Of a stretch of DNA of 64,000 nucleotides, positions 16,144-26,000 are shown one piece after another. The notes beneath the pieces are model-generated. The model was not told the origin of the DNA and searched no databases. It saw only the letters and a list, made by a program, of their open reading frames with translations. Source of the DNA: Sporolactobacillus sp. Y61 (lineage in GTDB: Bacteria; Bacillota; Bacilli; Bacillales; Sporolactobacillaceae). The stretch is taken from the NCBI RefSeq assembly GCF_040529185.1, contig NZ_CP159510.1, positions 2,666,001-2,730,000 of the forward strand. The letters are read 5' to 3'. Every line of letters begins with the position of its first letter. Positions within the stretch are counted from its first letter, which is position 1. Both the position numbers and the translations under genes were made by a program.

Positions 16144-17265
16144 TCAAAAGAAACGGAAGGGATTCGTTCGTGCATCTGAGACAATCACTTCCGTGTCGCA
16201 CCCTTCCTCTTTGATCACTTTTTGTAAATAGTGTTGAACGCCTTTTTTCATCACGGATTCAATATGATGTCCCGCATCGATGACTTTCAGACCGGCCAGC
16301 AGGGCATCGTGTGCGGTATGGTAATAAATATCACCGCTGATCAGAACATCCGCCCCGCGATATCTGGCATAAGGGATCAGACTGTTCCCGTCGCCGCCGC
16401 ATACCGCAATTTTTCTGACCTTATCCTTCAAGTTTCCGACGGCGCGCAACCCGTCTACACCCAGTTTTTGTTTCACTTCACGGCAGTAGTCCCCGAAGAC
16501 TGCCGGTTCCTCAAGTTCTCCTATTCTTCCGAGTCCATAAGTCACCCCTTCATTTTTCAGGGGATAGACGTCGTAAGCCACTTCTTCATAAGGATGCACC
16601 TTCAGCATTCGGCTGATGACCTTTTTCAGCAGATGTTCAGGCACAATAGTCTCAATTCTACCTTCATCAGCATAAGCCAGCTTCCCATGGGCACCAATAT
16701 AGGGGTGCGTTCCTTCTTCCGGCAGAAAGGTGCCCTTTCCTCTCGCAGTGAACGTGCAGTGGCTGTACCTGCCAATGGCGCCGGCGCCGGCATCTCCAAT
16801 AGCCTTTCTAACCGTTTGTATATGACTTTCCGGTACATACACCGTGAGTTTATAGAGTGGCTCACTTTGGGTCGGTTTAAGAATCTGTGTCCGGCGGAGG
16901 CCAAGCTGCTTCGCCAGCATATCATTTACCCCGCCCTCAGCGATATCCAGATTGGTATGTGCCGCATATACGGCGACATCATGCTTCACGCACTTCGTGA
17001 CAATTTTCCCTTGTCCGGCATCTGATCGCACATTTTTTAATGGGTGAAAAATGACCGGATGATGGGCAATGATCAAATCCACATGTTTGTCGGCAGCTTC
17101 CTGCGCGACATTTTCCAGAACATCAAGCGTCACCATAACCTTTTTGATGTCTTTGTTCAACGTCCCGATCAGAAGTCCGATTTTATCATTTTCAAAGGCT
17201 AGTGATTCAGGTACCCACTCCTCAAAACGCTGAATAAGACGCTGGCCTGAAATCCATTGGATCAT
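16144..17265 (-). CDS. yqfO: Nif3/YqfO-family dinuclear metal protein
   Basis: A 373-residue Nif3-like protein of the long YqfO type, with an inserted PII-like middle domain (about residues 130-230, CutA-like fold) between two halves that form a dinuclear metal site. Metal-ligand motifs are visible: IIAHHPVIFHPLK in the first half and AGHHIESV near the C-terminus. The family is annotated as GTP cyclohydrolase 1 type 2, but the physiological role is not settled. The ATG at 17265 is six bases after GGAGGAGG. It is co-oriented with and 55 bases downstream of trmK, as in Bacillus. Confidence 0.9.
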   Translation of the reverse strand: MIQWISGQRLIQRFEEWVPESLAFENDKIGLLIGTLNKDIKKVMVTLDVLENVAQEAADKHVDLIIAHHPVIFHPLKNVRSDAGQGKIVTKCVKHDVAVYAAHTNLDIAEGGVNDMLAKQLGLRRTQILKPTQSEPLYKLTVYVPESHIQTVRKAIGDAGAGAIGRYSHCTFTARGKGTFLPEEGTHPYIGAHGKLAYADEGRIETIVPEHLLKKVISRMLKVHPYEEVAYDVYPLKNEGVTYGLGRIGELEEPAVFGDYCREVKQKLGVDGLRAVGNLKDKVRKIAVCGGDGNSLIPYARYRGADVLISGDIYYHTAHDALLAGLKVIDAGHHIESVMKKGVQHYLQKVIKEEGCDTEVIVSDARTNPFRFF

Positions 17266-17320
17266 ATGCATCCTCCTCCTGACATCACAGTAATCGCTGC
17301 GATTTGAACTGAACTTGGTG

Positions 17321-18058
17321 CTACTGTTTCTCCTTTATCGTTTTAAAATACCTTCGCAGGCAGTTCTGAATCATCTTCATTTCTTTAACACACTGCCTTT
17401 TTTTCATTAGAATGGATGGCGACGGCTTCTGAACGGAATGATCTATTGCACTTAGAATCTGATGCAGTTTCTTTTCTCTCTTCAGCCATTTTTTTATAAA
17501 AACAGGCGATTGTTTCTTTGATAAAACCGGACCCATGATACATTCGGATTCACTTAATTCTGTACATCCGGTCACGGCGTATTTCGCGAGAATGATTTCA
17601 TAGAAATGTGACCCTTCTTCAACAATATGCTCATCGAGGACGGCCCAGTGATGAGCGGCCAGCCACGAACGACATAACGGCTCCCGGATATTCGGCTGCA
17701 GAATTAAAGTCGTTTGTTCGTTCAGCCTGTCCCTTCCCCTCTGCAGAATATCCGTTATTAATTCCCCTCCCATCCCGGCGATGACAATACAATCCGCTTC
17801 ACCGGGAGCAAGAACAGAAAGTCCGTCACCCAGTCGTACACACACCATCTCGTCCAGTCCCCGGTTTCGTACACCTTCTTCAGACCGCCTGAAAGGCCCG
17901 ACACGAACTTCACCTGCAATTGCCCGAATTGTACGACCATCCTCAACTGCTTTGCAGGCAAGAAGCGCATGATCAGACCCGATATCCGCCAGTACGCAAC
18001 TATCGGGGATAAAATTCAAAATAGCACACAATCGCTCAGATAAATGGATGTCCTTCAT
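17321..18058 (-). CDS. trmK: tRNA (adenine22-N1)-methyltransferase TrmK
   Basis: A 245-residue SAM-dependent methyltransferase. The N-terminal Rossmann domain has the SAM-binding motif LADIGSDHALL, an acidic residue at AGEV, and the motif-IV segment CIVIAGMGGELI, followed by QPNIREPLCRSWL. The C-terminal helices form the coiled-coil tRNA-binding part. It methylates A22 in the D-loop of tRNAs such as tRNA-Ser. It precedes yqfO and follows sigA as in Bacillus (yqfN), except that cccA is missing between sigA and trmK. Confidence 0.9.
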   Translation of the reverse strand: MKDIHLSERLCAILNFIPDSCVLADIGSDHALLACKAVEDGRTIRAIAGEVRVGPFRRSEEGVRNRGLDEMVCVRLGDGLSVLAPGEADCIVIAGMGGELITDILQRGRDRLNEQTTLILQPNIREPLCRSWLAAHHWAVLDEHIVEEGSHFYEIILAKYAVTGCTELSESECIMGPVLSKKQSPVFIKKWLKREKKLHQILSAIDHSVQKPSPSILMKKRQCVKEMKMIQNCLRRYFKTIKEKQ

Positions 18059-18376
18059 TTTTCACTTTCCTTATATGTGTTCAGTCAATTCCCTGTTATC
18101 GTAACACATTGAACAAAAATCTGCCGAGTGGCAGGTCACAGGCACGCCGAAGTTTTTCTGACTTTTTTTCTATAAAAGATTTATTTTATCCTGAAATATC
18201 AAAAGAAATGCCCGAGCGCCGCCAGGTATTTTTTGTTGATAACGTTTTCATTTTCATTTAAAATAAAGGCAGGATCTTAAAATGATCCTGCTGAATGATC
18301 TGAGCCTTCTTTACCTGTTCATTCAATGACAGGTCTAATGATGATCACACATCACAAAGCTATGCTGAAAAGAAAT
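18059..18376. other. Intergenic region between trmK and sigA, cccA absent
   Basis: No coding frame with a ribosome site. B. subtilis has cytochrome c550 (cccA) here; no CxxCH haem motif is seen in any frame. The region holds a hairpin GCAGGATC / GATCCTGC (18269-18291) followed on the minus strand by CTTTATTTT, which looks like a second terminator downstream of sigA, and a seven-base TGAATGA/TCATTCA repeat beside it. Confidence 0.5.
18269..18291 (-). terminator. Second terminator-like hairpin downstream of sigA
   Basis: An eight-base perfect stem (GCAGGATC / GATCCTGC) with a seven-base AT loop is followed on the minus strand by CTTTATTTT. It lies about 85 bases beyond the first sigA terminator. 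Confidence 0.55.
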
Positions 18377-18398
18377 CCCGCTCCTTTTTGGGAGCGGG
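18377..18398 (-). terminator. Terminator after sigA
   Basis: An eight-base GC-rich stem (CCCGCTCC / GGAGCGGG) just downstream of sigA is followed on the minus strand by ATTTCTTTT. Confidence 0.8.
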
Positions 18399-18413
18399 CG
18401 TGTGACATGTCTG

Positions 18414-19520
18414 TCAATCCAGAAAATCTTTCAGCTGTTTACTCCGGCTCGGGTGACGAAGTTTACGCAAAGCCTTTGCCTCAATCTGTCTGATCCGTTC
18501 TCTTGTTACTCCGAAGACTTTTCCGACCTCTTCCAGTGTCCGAGTACGTCCGTCATCAAGTCCGAAGCGAAGTCTGAGCACATTTTCCTCGCGGTCGGTG
18601 AGTGTGTCCAGCACATCTTCGAGCTGCTCCTTAAGAAGCTCATAGGCAGCTGCATCAGACGGCGCTTTGGCATCATGGTCCTCAATGAAGTCGCCGAGGT
18701 GCGAGTCGTCCTCTTCGCCGATTGGCGTTTCAAGAGAAACGGGTTCCTGTGCAATCTTCAGAATTTCTCTGACCTTTTCGGGAGATAAATTCATTTCTTT
18801 TCCGATCTCTTCAGGAGTGGGTTCTCTGCCCAGATCCTGAAGCTGCTGCCTTTGGACACGAATCAGCTTATTGATCGTTTCAACCATATGAACCGGAATA
18901 CGGATTGTTCTCGCCTGATCGGCAATGGCCCGGGTGATGGCCTGGCGGATCCACCATGTCGCATAGGTGCTGAATTTAAATCCTTTAGTGTAGTCGAATT
19001 TTTCGACCGCCTTAATCAAGCCCATATTCCCTTCCTGAATCAGGTCGAGAAACAGCATGCCACGCCCCACGTATCTTTTAGCGATACTTACAACAAGACG
19101 CAGGTTGGCTTCTGCCAGACGTCTCTTGGCTTCTTCATCTCCGGCTTGTATTCGTTTGGCCAGTGCAATCTCCTCGTCTGCAGACAGCAGATCAACACGC
19201 CCGATTTCTTTCAGGTACATTCTGACCGGGTCATTGATTTTCACGCCTGGTGGTACACTCAGATCGTTTAAATCGAATGCTTCTTCTTTGTTATTTTTAT
19301 CAGAATCGGATTCTTCGGATTCATCCGAGACATCAACGCCCTGATCGGCAAGCATCTCGTAAAATTCATCCATTTGTTCCGGTTCCTGATCAAATGGCGC
19401 AAGACGGTTTGCAATTTCCTGATAGGTCAGGTGACCCCGTTTCTTTCCTAATTCAAGAAGCCGTTCTTTTTCCTGATCTGCGGTCAGTTCCGGTTCCGCC
19501 TTACTCGTTTTGCCGGCCAT
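18414..19520 (-). CDS. sigA: Primary sigma factor SigA (RpoD)
   Basis: A 368-residue housekeeping sigma factor. Region 1.1 lies at the N-terminus with an acidic linker. Region 2 contains [19 protein letters not shown] and the -10-recognition helix [18 protein letters not shown]. Region 3 follows, and region 4 ends with [20 protein letters not shown], the -35-reading helix-turn-helix. Length and motifs match B. subtilis SigA (371). A strong GGAGGGG ribosome site precedes the ATG. It lies 21 bases after dnaG, the conserved yqxD-dnaG-sigA macromolecular-synthesis operon. Confidence 0.98.
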   Translation of the reverse strand: MAGKTSKAEPELTADQEKERLLELGKKRGHLTYQEIANRLAPFDQEPEQMDEFYEMLADQGVDVSDESEESDSDKNNKEEAFDLNDLSVPPGVKINDPVRMYLKEIGRVDLLSADEEIALAKRIQAGDEEAKRRLAEANLRLVVSIAKRYVGRGMLFLDLIQEGNMGLIKAVEKFDYTKGFKFSTYATWWIRQAITRAIADQARTIRIPVHMVETINKLIRVQRQQLQDLGREPTPEEIGKEMNLSPEKVREILKIAQEPVSLETPIGEEDDSHLGDFIEDHDAKAPSDAAAYELLKEQLEDVLDTLTDREENVLRLRFGLDDGRTRTLEEVGKVFGVTRERIRQIEAKALRKLRHPSRSKQLKDFLD

Positions 19521-19541
19521 TTGATCCCCTCCTTCCGACGC

Positions 19542-21377
19542 TTACTCAGCGAAATTTGTATCCAGTTGTTTCTTCATATCGATGATCCGGGACAAAATCT
19601 GTGCAGCCTCTGAATATCGGCCACTTTGCTCTGCCTGTTTTCTCTTCTCTTCCAGCTCCGAGATCATCGATGATTTTGAATGCCTGATGACTTGATGGAT
19701 ACAGTCCGATATCTCCTGTTCCTCCGCCTGGGGACTCATAGAAATCATGGATAATTCCACCGCTCTCTTTTGAAGTAAAGGATCCTCAATTTGCTGGATA
19801 AAAAGGCCTTCGTCAGGTGGATTCCCGTCATCATAATAGGCATACAGACCGGCGGCCAGTGCCTGGTCGATTTCCGAGTGAAACAGCCCCCCCACCGATT
19901 TCCTGACACGTTCCGTTATCTCCCTGCTTCTCATCATTCTTGCGAGCAGTCTTCGCTCTGCCATTTCGTAGGCGGGGGCAATCCGGTTGTCCCGGTTGAT
20001 CGGTGTGGTTTCTGCTGCATGTTTCTCGCCCTTTTCACGTTTTTTGGCCGCATAATACATCTGCGTTTCCTGCCTTTTCAGGGCGTCAAGAGAAATCGAA
20101 AATTCCTCAGAGAGAAGTCTCAGGTAATGATCACGTTCCACCGCTCTGTTTAACGCAGTGATTTCACCCAATACATCTTCGATATAAAGCAGTCGATCTC
20201 CTTCATCACTGAGATTCCTTTTTCTGCGGAAGTAATCCATCTTGAATGTCATCAACGTCTGGCTTGCCCCTATTACATCCCTCTTAAAACGTTCGCCGCC
20301 AAACTTGCAAATGTAGTCATCGGGGTCCAATCCTTCAGGCATCTTAGCGATTTTAACAATTTTACCGTTTCCCTTCAACATGTTTGAAGCACGAAAACTT
20401 GCTTCAATCCCTGCCGTATCCGAGTCGTAGCAGATAATAATCGTATCGGCCACCCTTGTAAGTATGGCTGCCTGTTCCTCTGTCAGTGAGGTGCCCATAG
20501 AGGCAACGCTGTTTTGGATGCCTGCCTGATGCGCCCGCACAACATCCACATAGCCTTCAAGAAGGACGACCTGATTACTTTTCCTGATGTGCTGCCGGGC
20601 AATATGATAACCATACAGGATTCGTCCCTTTTGAAAGACAGGCGACTCAGGTGAGTTCAAATATTTCGGTTTATCATCACCGACCGTTCTTCCACCGAAT
20701 GCAACGGTCTGCCCCCGCATATTACATATTGGGAAAATGATTCGGTTGCGAAAACGGTCAAAATACTGGTTATCAAAACCGCGTTTAGCAATCAGCCCTG
20801 CACGTTCCATCTGATCCAGACTGATCTTTCTCTTCTGAATCAGAGATGTGGCAGCATTCCAGCTGTTTACCGCATATCCGATTCTGAACTGCTTAATCAT
20901 TTCCGGACTGAATGAACGGTCTTTAAGATAACGTACAGCAGGCCCCCCATACTTTGAAGTTCCGAGCAAATAATGATAAAATTTGGTTAACAGTTCAAAA
21001 CCATCCAGAAGAAGCTTTCTGGATTGATCTTTAGAATGGCCGGGCGACCTGTGCTGATCAGGTAACCCGCCAAGATCTATCTGGGCCTTGTCTGCAAGAA
21101 ACTGAGCTGCATCCGGGAAAGACAGCCCCTCAATCTCCATAACAAATGTAAAGATGTTGCCACCGGCACCACAACCAAAGCAATGATAAAGCTGTTTGTC
21201 AGGGGAAACGGAAAAAGACGGTGTCCGTTCACTGTGAAAGGGACAAAGTCCCATATAATTCTTACCCTGCTTATTAAGCTGCACATAATCACTGATAACT
21301 TCCACTATATCAAGAGATTTTCTGATTTTCTCAATTGCCCTTTGCTGTAGTTGCAAAACATCATGCACCACCAACAT
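19542..21377 (-). CDS. dnaG: DNA primase
   Basis: A 611-residue primase that lays RNA primers at the replication fork. The N-terminal CHC2-type zinc finger is intact (GLCPFHSERTPSF ... YHCFGCGAGGN). The TOPRIM catalytic domain follows, with LLEGYVDVV and ICYDSDTAGIEA, and the C-terminal helicase-binding domain makes up about the last 150 residues. The ATG at 21377 has no good ribosome site and the first ten residues differ from most primases, so a start a few codons downstream is possible. It lies between yqxD and sigA. Confidence 0.97.
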   Translation of the reverse strand: MLVVHDVLQLQQRAIEKIRKSLDIVEVISDYVQLNKQGKNYMGLCPFHSERTPSFSVSPDKQLYHCFGCGAGGNIFTFVMEIEGLSFPDAAQFLADKAQIDLGGLPDQHRSPGHSKDQSRKLLLDGFELLTKFYHYLLGTSKYGGPAVRYLKDRSFSPEMIKQFRIGYAVNSWNAATSLIQKRKISLDQMERAGLIAKRGFDNQYFDRFRNRIIFPICNMRGQTVAFGGRTVGDDKPKYLNSPESPVFQKGRILYGYHIARQHIRKSNQVVLLEGYVDVVRAHQAGIQNSVASMGTSLTEEQAAILTRVADTIIICYDSDTAGIEASFRASNMLKGNGKIVKIAKMPEGLDPDDYICKFGGERFKRDVIGASQTLMTFKMDYFRRKRNLSDEGDRLLYIEDVLGEITALNRAVERDHYLRLLSEEFSISLDALKRQETQMYYAAKKREKGEKHAAETTPINRDNRIAPAYEMAERRLLARMMRSREITERVRKSVGGLFHSEIDQALAAGLYAYYDDGNPPDEGLFIQQIEDPLLQKRAVELSMISMSPQAEEQEISDCIHQVIRHSKSSMISELEEKRKQAEQSGRYSEAAQILSRIIDMKKQLDTNFAE

Positions 21378-21394
21378 TACTACTTATTTATATC

Positions 21395-21862
21395 CTAATG
21401 AATCAAACGGCATAACAAATTTGTCAAGGCAAATGAAAAATTTTTCCGATCCCGGTCAGAAAACCGCCTGGGTCCTCTGATTTTCCTGCCGGATTGGAGT
21501 GATTTATATGACAGATATCGTTTATGCAGGATCTGCGGAATATCCTGGTCGCGGATCTGTTTCCCATAGATGGAGAGAACCGATATCCCCCGGCCTGTCA
21601 GAAGGCCGGCCAGTCCCATATCCTGGGTTACCGCTGCATCTCCCCTGCACGCATGATTGACGATATAAAGGTCGGCAGCCTCCTTTTCCTGGTCGACATA
21701 AATCCACTTTTCTTCTGCATGATCATCCCGCCGGTATCCGGCATAACTGGCAACGAACACAGGGGAAACGCCAAACCGGGCGGTAATCTGTCTAATCTCT
21801 TCCGTAACAGGACATGCATCCGCATCGACAAATAACGTGGTTTTTTTCATCTCTATATTCAC
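21395..21862 (-). CDS. yqxD: YaiI/YqxD-family (DUF188) PIN-like protein
   Basis: A 155-residue protein of the YqxD family. The conserved N-terminal VDADACPV and the GDAAVTQDMGLAGLL segment carry the acidic residues that resemble a PIN-type nuclease site; activity has not been shown. The GTG at 21862 and the ATG at 21850 are both possible starts, neither with a strong ribosome site. It is the first gene of the yqxD-dnaG-sigA operon and has a near-ideal promoter about 100 bases upstream. Confidence 0.88.
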   Translation of the reverse strand: MNIEMKKTTLFVDADACPVTEEIRQITARFGVSPVFVASYAGYRRDDHAEEKWIYVDQEKEAADLYIVNHACRGDAAVTQDMGLAGLLTGRGISVLSIYGKQIRDQDIPQILHKRYLSYKSLQSGRKIRGPRRFSDRDRKNFSFALTNLLCRLIH

Positions 21863-21963
21863 ATTCTCGTTCAGGGCATAGAATTCCTGCTTCTCCTGTT
21901 ATGTTTTTATTTTTAAAATATTATCAAAAATGACATGCATGTCCCTTAGATTCACAAAAGCTT

Positions 21964-21992
21964 ATTATAACCAAATTCATAAACTCTGGCAA
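21964..21992 (-). promoter_or_regulatory. Sigma-A promoter of the yqxD-dnaG-sigA operon
   Basis: On the minus strand TTGCCA (21987-21992) and a perfect TATAAT (21964-21969) are separated by exactly 17 bases. Confidence 0.8.
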
Positions 21993-22009
21993 TATATATG
22001 CATCAGATC

Positions 22010-22054
22010 ATCAGTGGGGCTTCCTTCATCCCCGCTGATTGATCGTTGAACCCA
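22010..22054. repeat. Dispersed hairpin repeat, copy A
   Basis: ATCAGTGGGG (22010-22019) pairs with CCCCGCTGAT (22030-22039), and a conserved flank ending GTTGAACCCA follows. A second copy with the same order and nearly the same sequence is at 53252-53295. The stem is kept in both although bases differ (a T-G wobble here, T-A in the other copy). It lies between ccpN and the yqxD promoter, where B. subtilis carries ppsR (yqfL). Confidence 0.75.
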
Positions 22055-22102
22055 ATAAATCTTGACCGATGTGCAAGTTTTTCCCTGTGATTCGGACCGG
22101 CA

Positions 22103-22732
22103 TCACTCCACAGTACCTTTCGCCAGTTTGACGAACGCCCTCGTTATATTGGTTTTTGTCATGCGACCGATCACTTCCAGCCCATGTTCATGGTCACGGA
22201 CTACCGGAACAGCGTCGACCTGTCTTGAAATCAACATTTCTGCCACATCAATCACAGAATCCTGTTCATGGCAGCAGACAATATTCGGCATACGCGACAT
22301 GATCATGCTGACGGGTACCTGATTCATATCCTGCGTGCCGATGGCCGTACGGAGCAGATCCTTGCGTGAAGTGACACCAGTCAGATAGCCGTTTTCATCG
22401 ATGACAAACAGTGAACCTACATCCTCGGTAAACATATCACATACCGCCTGATACGCAGAAGCGTCTTCTTTTATTACTGCCGGAAAGGAAAGAAAGTCAA
22501 TGACTTTAAGTTTCGCCAACTGCTCGGAAAACAATGAATGAAGGGTCTGGCCTGTATAAAAATAACCGACACGCGGCCGGGCATCGAGAAAGCCGGCCAT
22601 GGTTAATAGTGCCAGATCGGGACGTAACGTCGCACGGGCGATGTTCAGCTGTTCAGCTATCGATTCTCCTGTAACCGGAGCTGATTTTTTAACAATCTCG
22701 ATGATTTTTTTCTGGCGTTCATTCAGTTCCAT
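22103..22732 (-). CDS. ccpN: Gluconeogenesis repressor CcpN
   Basis: A 209-residue regulator with an N-terminal helix-turn-helix (ERQKKIIEIVKKSAPVTGESIAEQL then TLRPDLALLTMAGFL) followed by a tandem CBS-domain pair (about residues 80-205) that binds adenine nucleotides. CcpN represses gapB and pckA when glycolytic carbon is available. GAGAGGG precedes the ATG. In B. subtilis glyQS lies between recO and ccpN and ppsR follows ccpN; both are missing here. Confidence 0.93.
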   Translation of the reverse strand: MELNERQKKIIEIVKKSAPVTGESIAEQLNIARATLRPDLALLTMAGFLDARPRVGYFYTGQTLHSLFSEQLAKLKVIDFLSFPAVIKEDASAYQAVCDMFTEDVGSLFVIDENGYLTGVTSRKDLLRTAIGTQDMNQVPVSMIMSRMPNIVCCHEQDSVIDVAEMLISRQVDAVPVVRDHEHGLEVIGRMTKTNITRAFVKLAKGTVE

Positions 22733-22779
22733 GCGGTTTCCCTCTCTTACTCATCTATTTCTGAACTCCCCGTCCCTGT

Positions 22780-23544
22780 TTATTGAGACGAGGATTTATT
22801 ATCGGCTTTAAAATGGCTGAGTTGTTCTATGAATCTTCTGGACCGTAATTTAATACCTGCATTTTGCTCGTAATAAGCAGCGATCAGCGCCTCTATTTCC
22901 CGAATCGTATCGGGTTTCACTGAAACAGTACCGATCCTTTCGAGCGGAATCCTTTTAAAAAGCGAAATCAGTGTTGAAGCGCGTAAAGTCATTGGAATAG
23001 CGTAAGGATCGGACTGAGCACAATCAGGACAAAGGAACCCCCCTCCGGAAATGGAAAAGCGATAGGATTTCTTCTTTTCACCACACCTGAGGCAGTGATC
23101 GACCTGTGGATCAATTCCGGCAATCCGCATCAATTTTATCGAAAAAATGGCCGCAAGCACTGCGGCATCTGTACCTTTATCAATCTTTACCAGTGTATCA
23201 CGAAGCAGGCGGTAAAGTCCGGGAAAGGGTTTGTTGTCTTCTGTTAATCGATCGAGAAGTTCCAGAATGAGCGCCGCATATGCTGTGCTTCTGATATCGG
23301 CCATAATGCCGCGAAAGGTATGAATGGACTCAGCCTGATAAAGTGATCCAAGACCTCTTCCCCTGTTAAACAGGCACATACCATAAAAAAGGACATGACT
23401 GACACCGGATAGTGTACTGCGTGGCTTTCTGGCTCCCCGCGCCATGAGCCCGATCTTTCCAAAATCCGCCGTGTATAGGGTCAGAATTTTATTTGATTCC
23501 CCATAATCTGTTGTTCGAATAACAATGCCCTTCGCTTTGGCCAT
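22780..23544 (-). CDS. recO: DNA repair protein RecO
   Basis: A 254-residue recombination mediator that with RecR loads RecA onto SSB-coated DNA. The N-terminal OB-fold (KAKGIVIRTTDYGESNKILTLYT) and a C-terminal zinc finger (HCLRCGEKKKSYRFS ... GGFLCPDCAQ) are both present. The ATG at 23544 follows GGGTGATC; an upstream GTG at 23556 is less likely. It follows yqzL and era on the same strand, as in Bacillus. Confidence 0.95.
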   Translation of the reverse strand: MAKAKGIVIRTTDYGESNKILTLYTADFGKIGLMARGARKPRSTLSGVSHVLFYGMCLFNRGRGLGSLYQAESIHTFRGIMADIRSTAYAALILELLDRLTEDNKPFPGLYRLLRDTLVKIDKGTDAAVLAAIFSIKLMRIAGIDPQVDHCLRCGEKKKSYRFSISGGGFLCPDCAQSDPYAIPMTLRASTLISLFKRIPLERIGTVSVKPDTIREIEALIAAYYEQNAGIKLRSRRFIEQLSHFKADNKSSSQ

Positions 23545-23592
23545 CAAAGCGATCACCCAGTTTCTTTATATACTCCGCCTTCAGGATAAAAT

Positions 23593-23736
23593 TTATTGAC
23601 CGGGTTCTTCTGAAATTTCCTGAATGGTGCTTTTGTCCTCCGCCGGCCGGTTATTTTCATTTTCCATCTCTTTCATGAGCAGGTAAGAATCAATGCTCCC
23701 CGTCATACAGAATATACGCCAAGTCAGATCCTGCAT
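23593..23736 (-). CDS. yqzL: YqzL-family small protein
   Basis: A 47-residue protein with the YqzL signature: a hydrophobic N-terminus (DLTWRIFCMTGSIDSYLLMKEME) and an acidic tail ending EEPGQ. The ATG at 23736 follows GGGGG by about nine bases. The YqzL family lies between era and recO in many Bacillales, exactly as here. Function is unknown. Confidence 0.8.
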   Translation of the reverse strand: MQDLTWRIFCMTGSIDSYLLMKEMENENNRPAEDKSTIQEISEEPGQ

Positions 23737-23826
23737 CTGTTTCATCCCCCATTTAAACCTCATGCTTAGTTTTTACGAAATGAAGATTTTCATGAGAAGA
23801 AATGATTGTCAATTCATTCAGGACTT

Positions 23827-25143
<1,317 letters not shown>

Positions 25144-25527
25144 TCATTCTGTCATAAAAGTTGTATAAAGGATAATGGCGAAAATGATGGTTGCAATGAC
25201 CGAAAACCACCAGACAGCTGCCGCTGCAGCATCTTTTGCCGCTTTAGCCATAGGATGAGGCTCCCTCGTCACAAGATCTACCGCCCTTTCCACAGCAGTA
25301 TTTACCAGTTCCAGGCTGATCACCCCGCCAATCAGTATCAGGATGATCAGAAGATTGGAACGCGAGACGCCAATAACCAGGGAAAAAATCAGTACAACAA
25401 CTGCTGCAAACAACTGAAGCCGGATGTTCCGTTCCTGAAGAACAGCGAGACGAAAACCTGAAATGGCATCCACAAAACTCCTCGGCAGCTTTTTGTGTTT
25501 GCGATGTTCTGCCGGATACCTTTTCAT
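25144..25527 (-). CDS. dgkA: Diacylglycerol/undecaprenol kinase DgkA
   Basis: A 127-residue integral membrane kinase with three membrane segments. The family signature ELVNTAVERAVDLV followed by AKDAAAAAVW is present; the Glu and Asn residues bind ATP/Mg. In Gram-positive bacteria the substrate is undecaprenol, feeding the cell-wall lipid carrier pool. The ATG at 25527 overlaps the ybeY stop by four bases (ATGA), indicating translational coupling. Confidence 0.95.
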   Translation of the reverse strand: MKRYPAEHRKHKKLPRSFVDAISGFRLAVLQERNIRLQLFAAVVVLIFSLVIGVSRSNLLIILILIGGVISLELVNTAVERAVDLVTREPHPMAKAAKDAAAAAVWWFSVIATIIFAIILYTTFMTE

Positions 25528-26000
25528 AAACGTTTCAGCCCAAACGACTCAAGAATTTTTTCCTGAAGCCCGAACATCTTTTTCTTTTCCTGCTCTGTCG
25601 TATGGTCATAACCCAGCAGATGCAGAAGTCCATGAATAACAAGAAAACCAAGTTCCCGTTCAAAAGAATGTCCATATTCTGCTGCCTGTTCATGAGCTTT
25701 CTTCAGGGAAACGATGATATCACCTAAAACACGTGGCTCTCCTTTACCCAGATGAAGAGGAGCCTCATCATCTGCTTTTTCTTCCAGAGCAAACGAAATG
25801 ACATCGGTTGGGCGATCAATTCCACGATATTGGCGGTTTATCTCCCTGATCCGTTCATTTCCCACAAATGTCAGCGAGCATTCAATCTCTCCAACGAGCT
25901 GAAGTACTTCTGAAGCATGGTTAAGCAGCCGGATGATCCACCTTTGCTGCTGTTCATTTAATTCCTCTGTTTCATCATGCATATCAATGATCATCGTCAT
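25524..26000 (-). CDS. ybeY: Endoribonuclease YbeY
   Basis: A 158-residue zinc-dependent endoribonuclease acting in 16S rRNA 3' processing and ribosome quality control. The HGLLHLLGYDH motif (HxxxHxxxxxH) that binds the metal is intact, and the preceding TDVISFALEE segment is conserved. The start overlaps the pgpH stop (ATGA) and the stop overlaps the dgkA start. It lies four genes from era, a functional partner. Confidence 0.96.
   Translation of the reverse strand: MTMIIDMHDETEELNEQQQRWIIRLLNHASEVLQLVGEIECSLTFVGNERIREINRQYRGIDRPTDVISFALEEKADDEAPLHLGKGEPRVLGDIIVSLKKAHEQAAEYGHSFERELGFLVIHGLLHLLGYDHTTEQEKKKMFGLQEKILESFGLKRL

Noticed and set aside
16231..17025. A 264-codon plus-strand open frame
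   Set aside because: It is antisense to yqfO, has no ribosome site and no recognisable domain; long antisense frames are common opposite GC-balanced genes.
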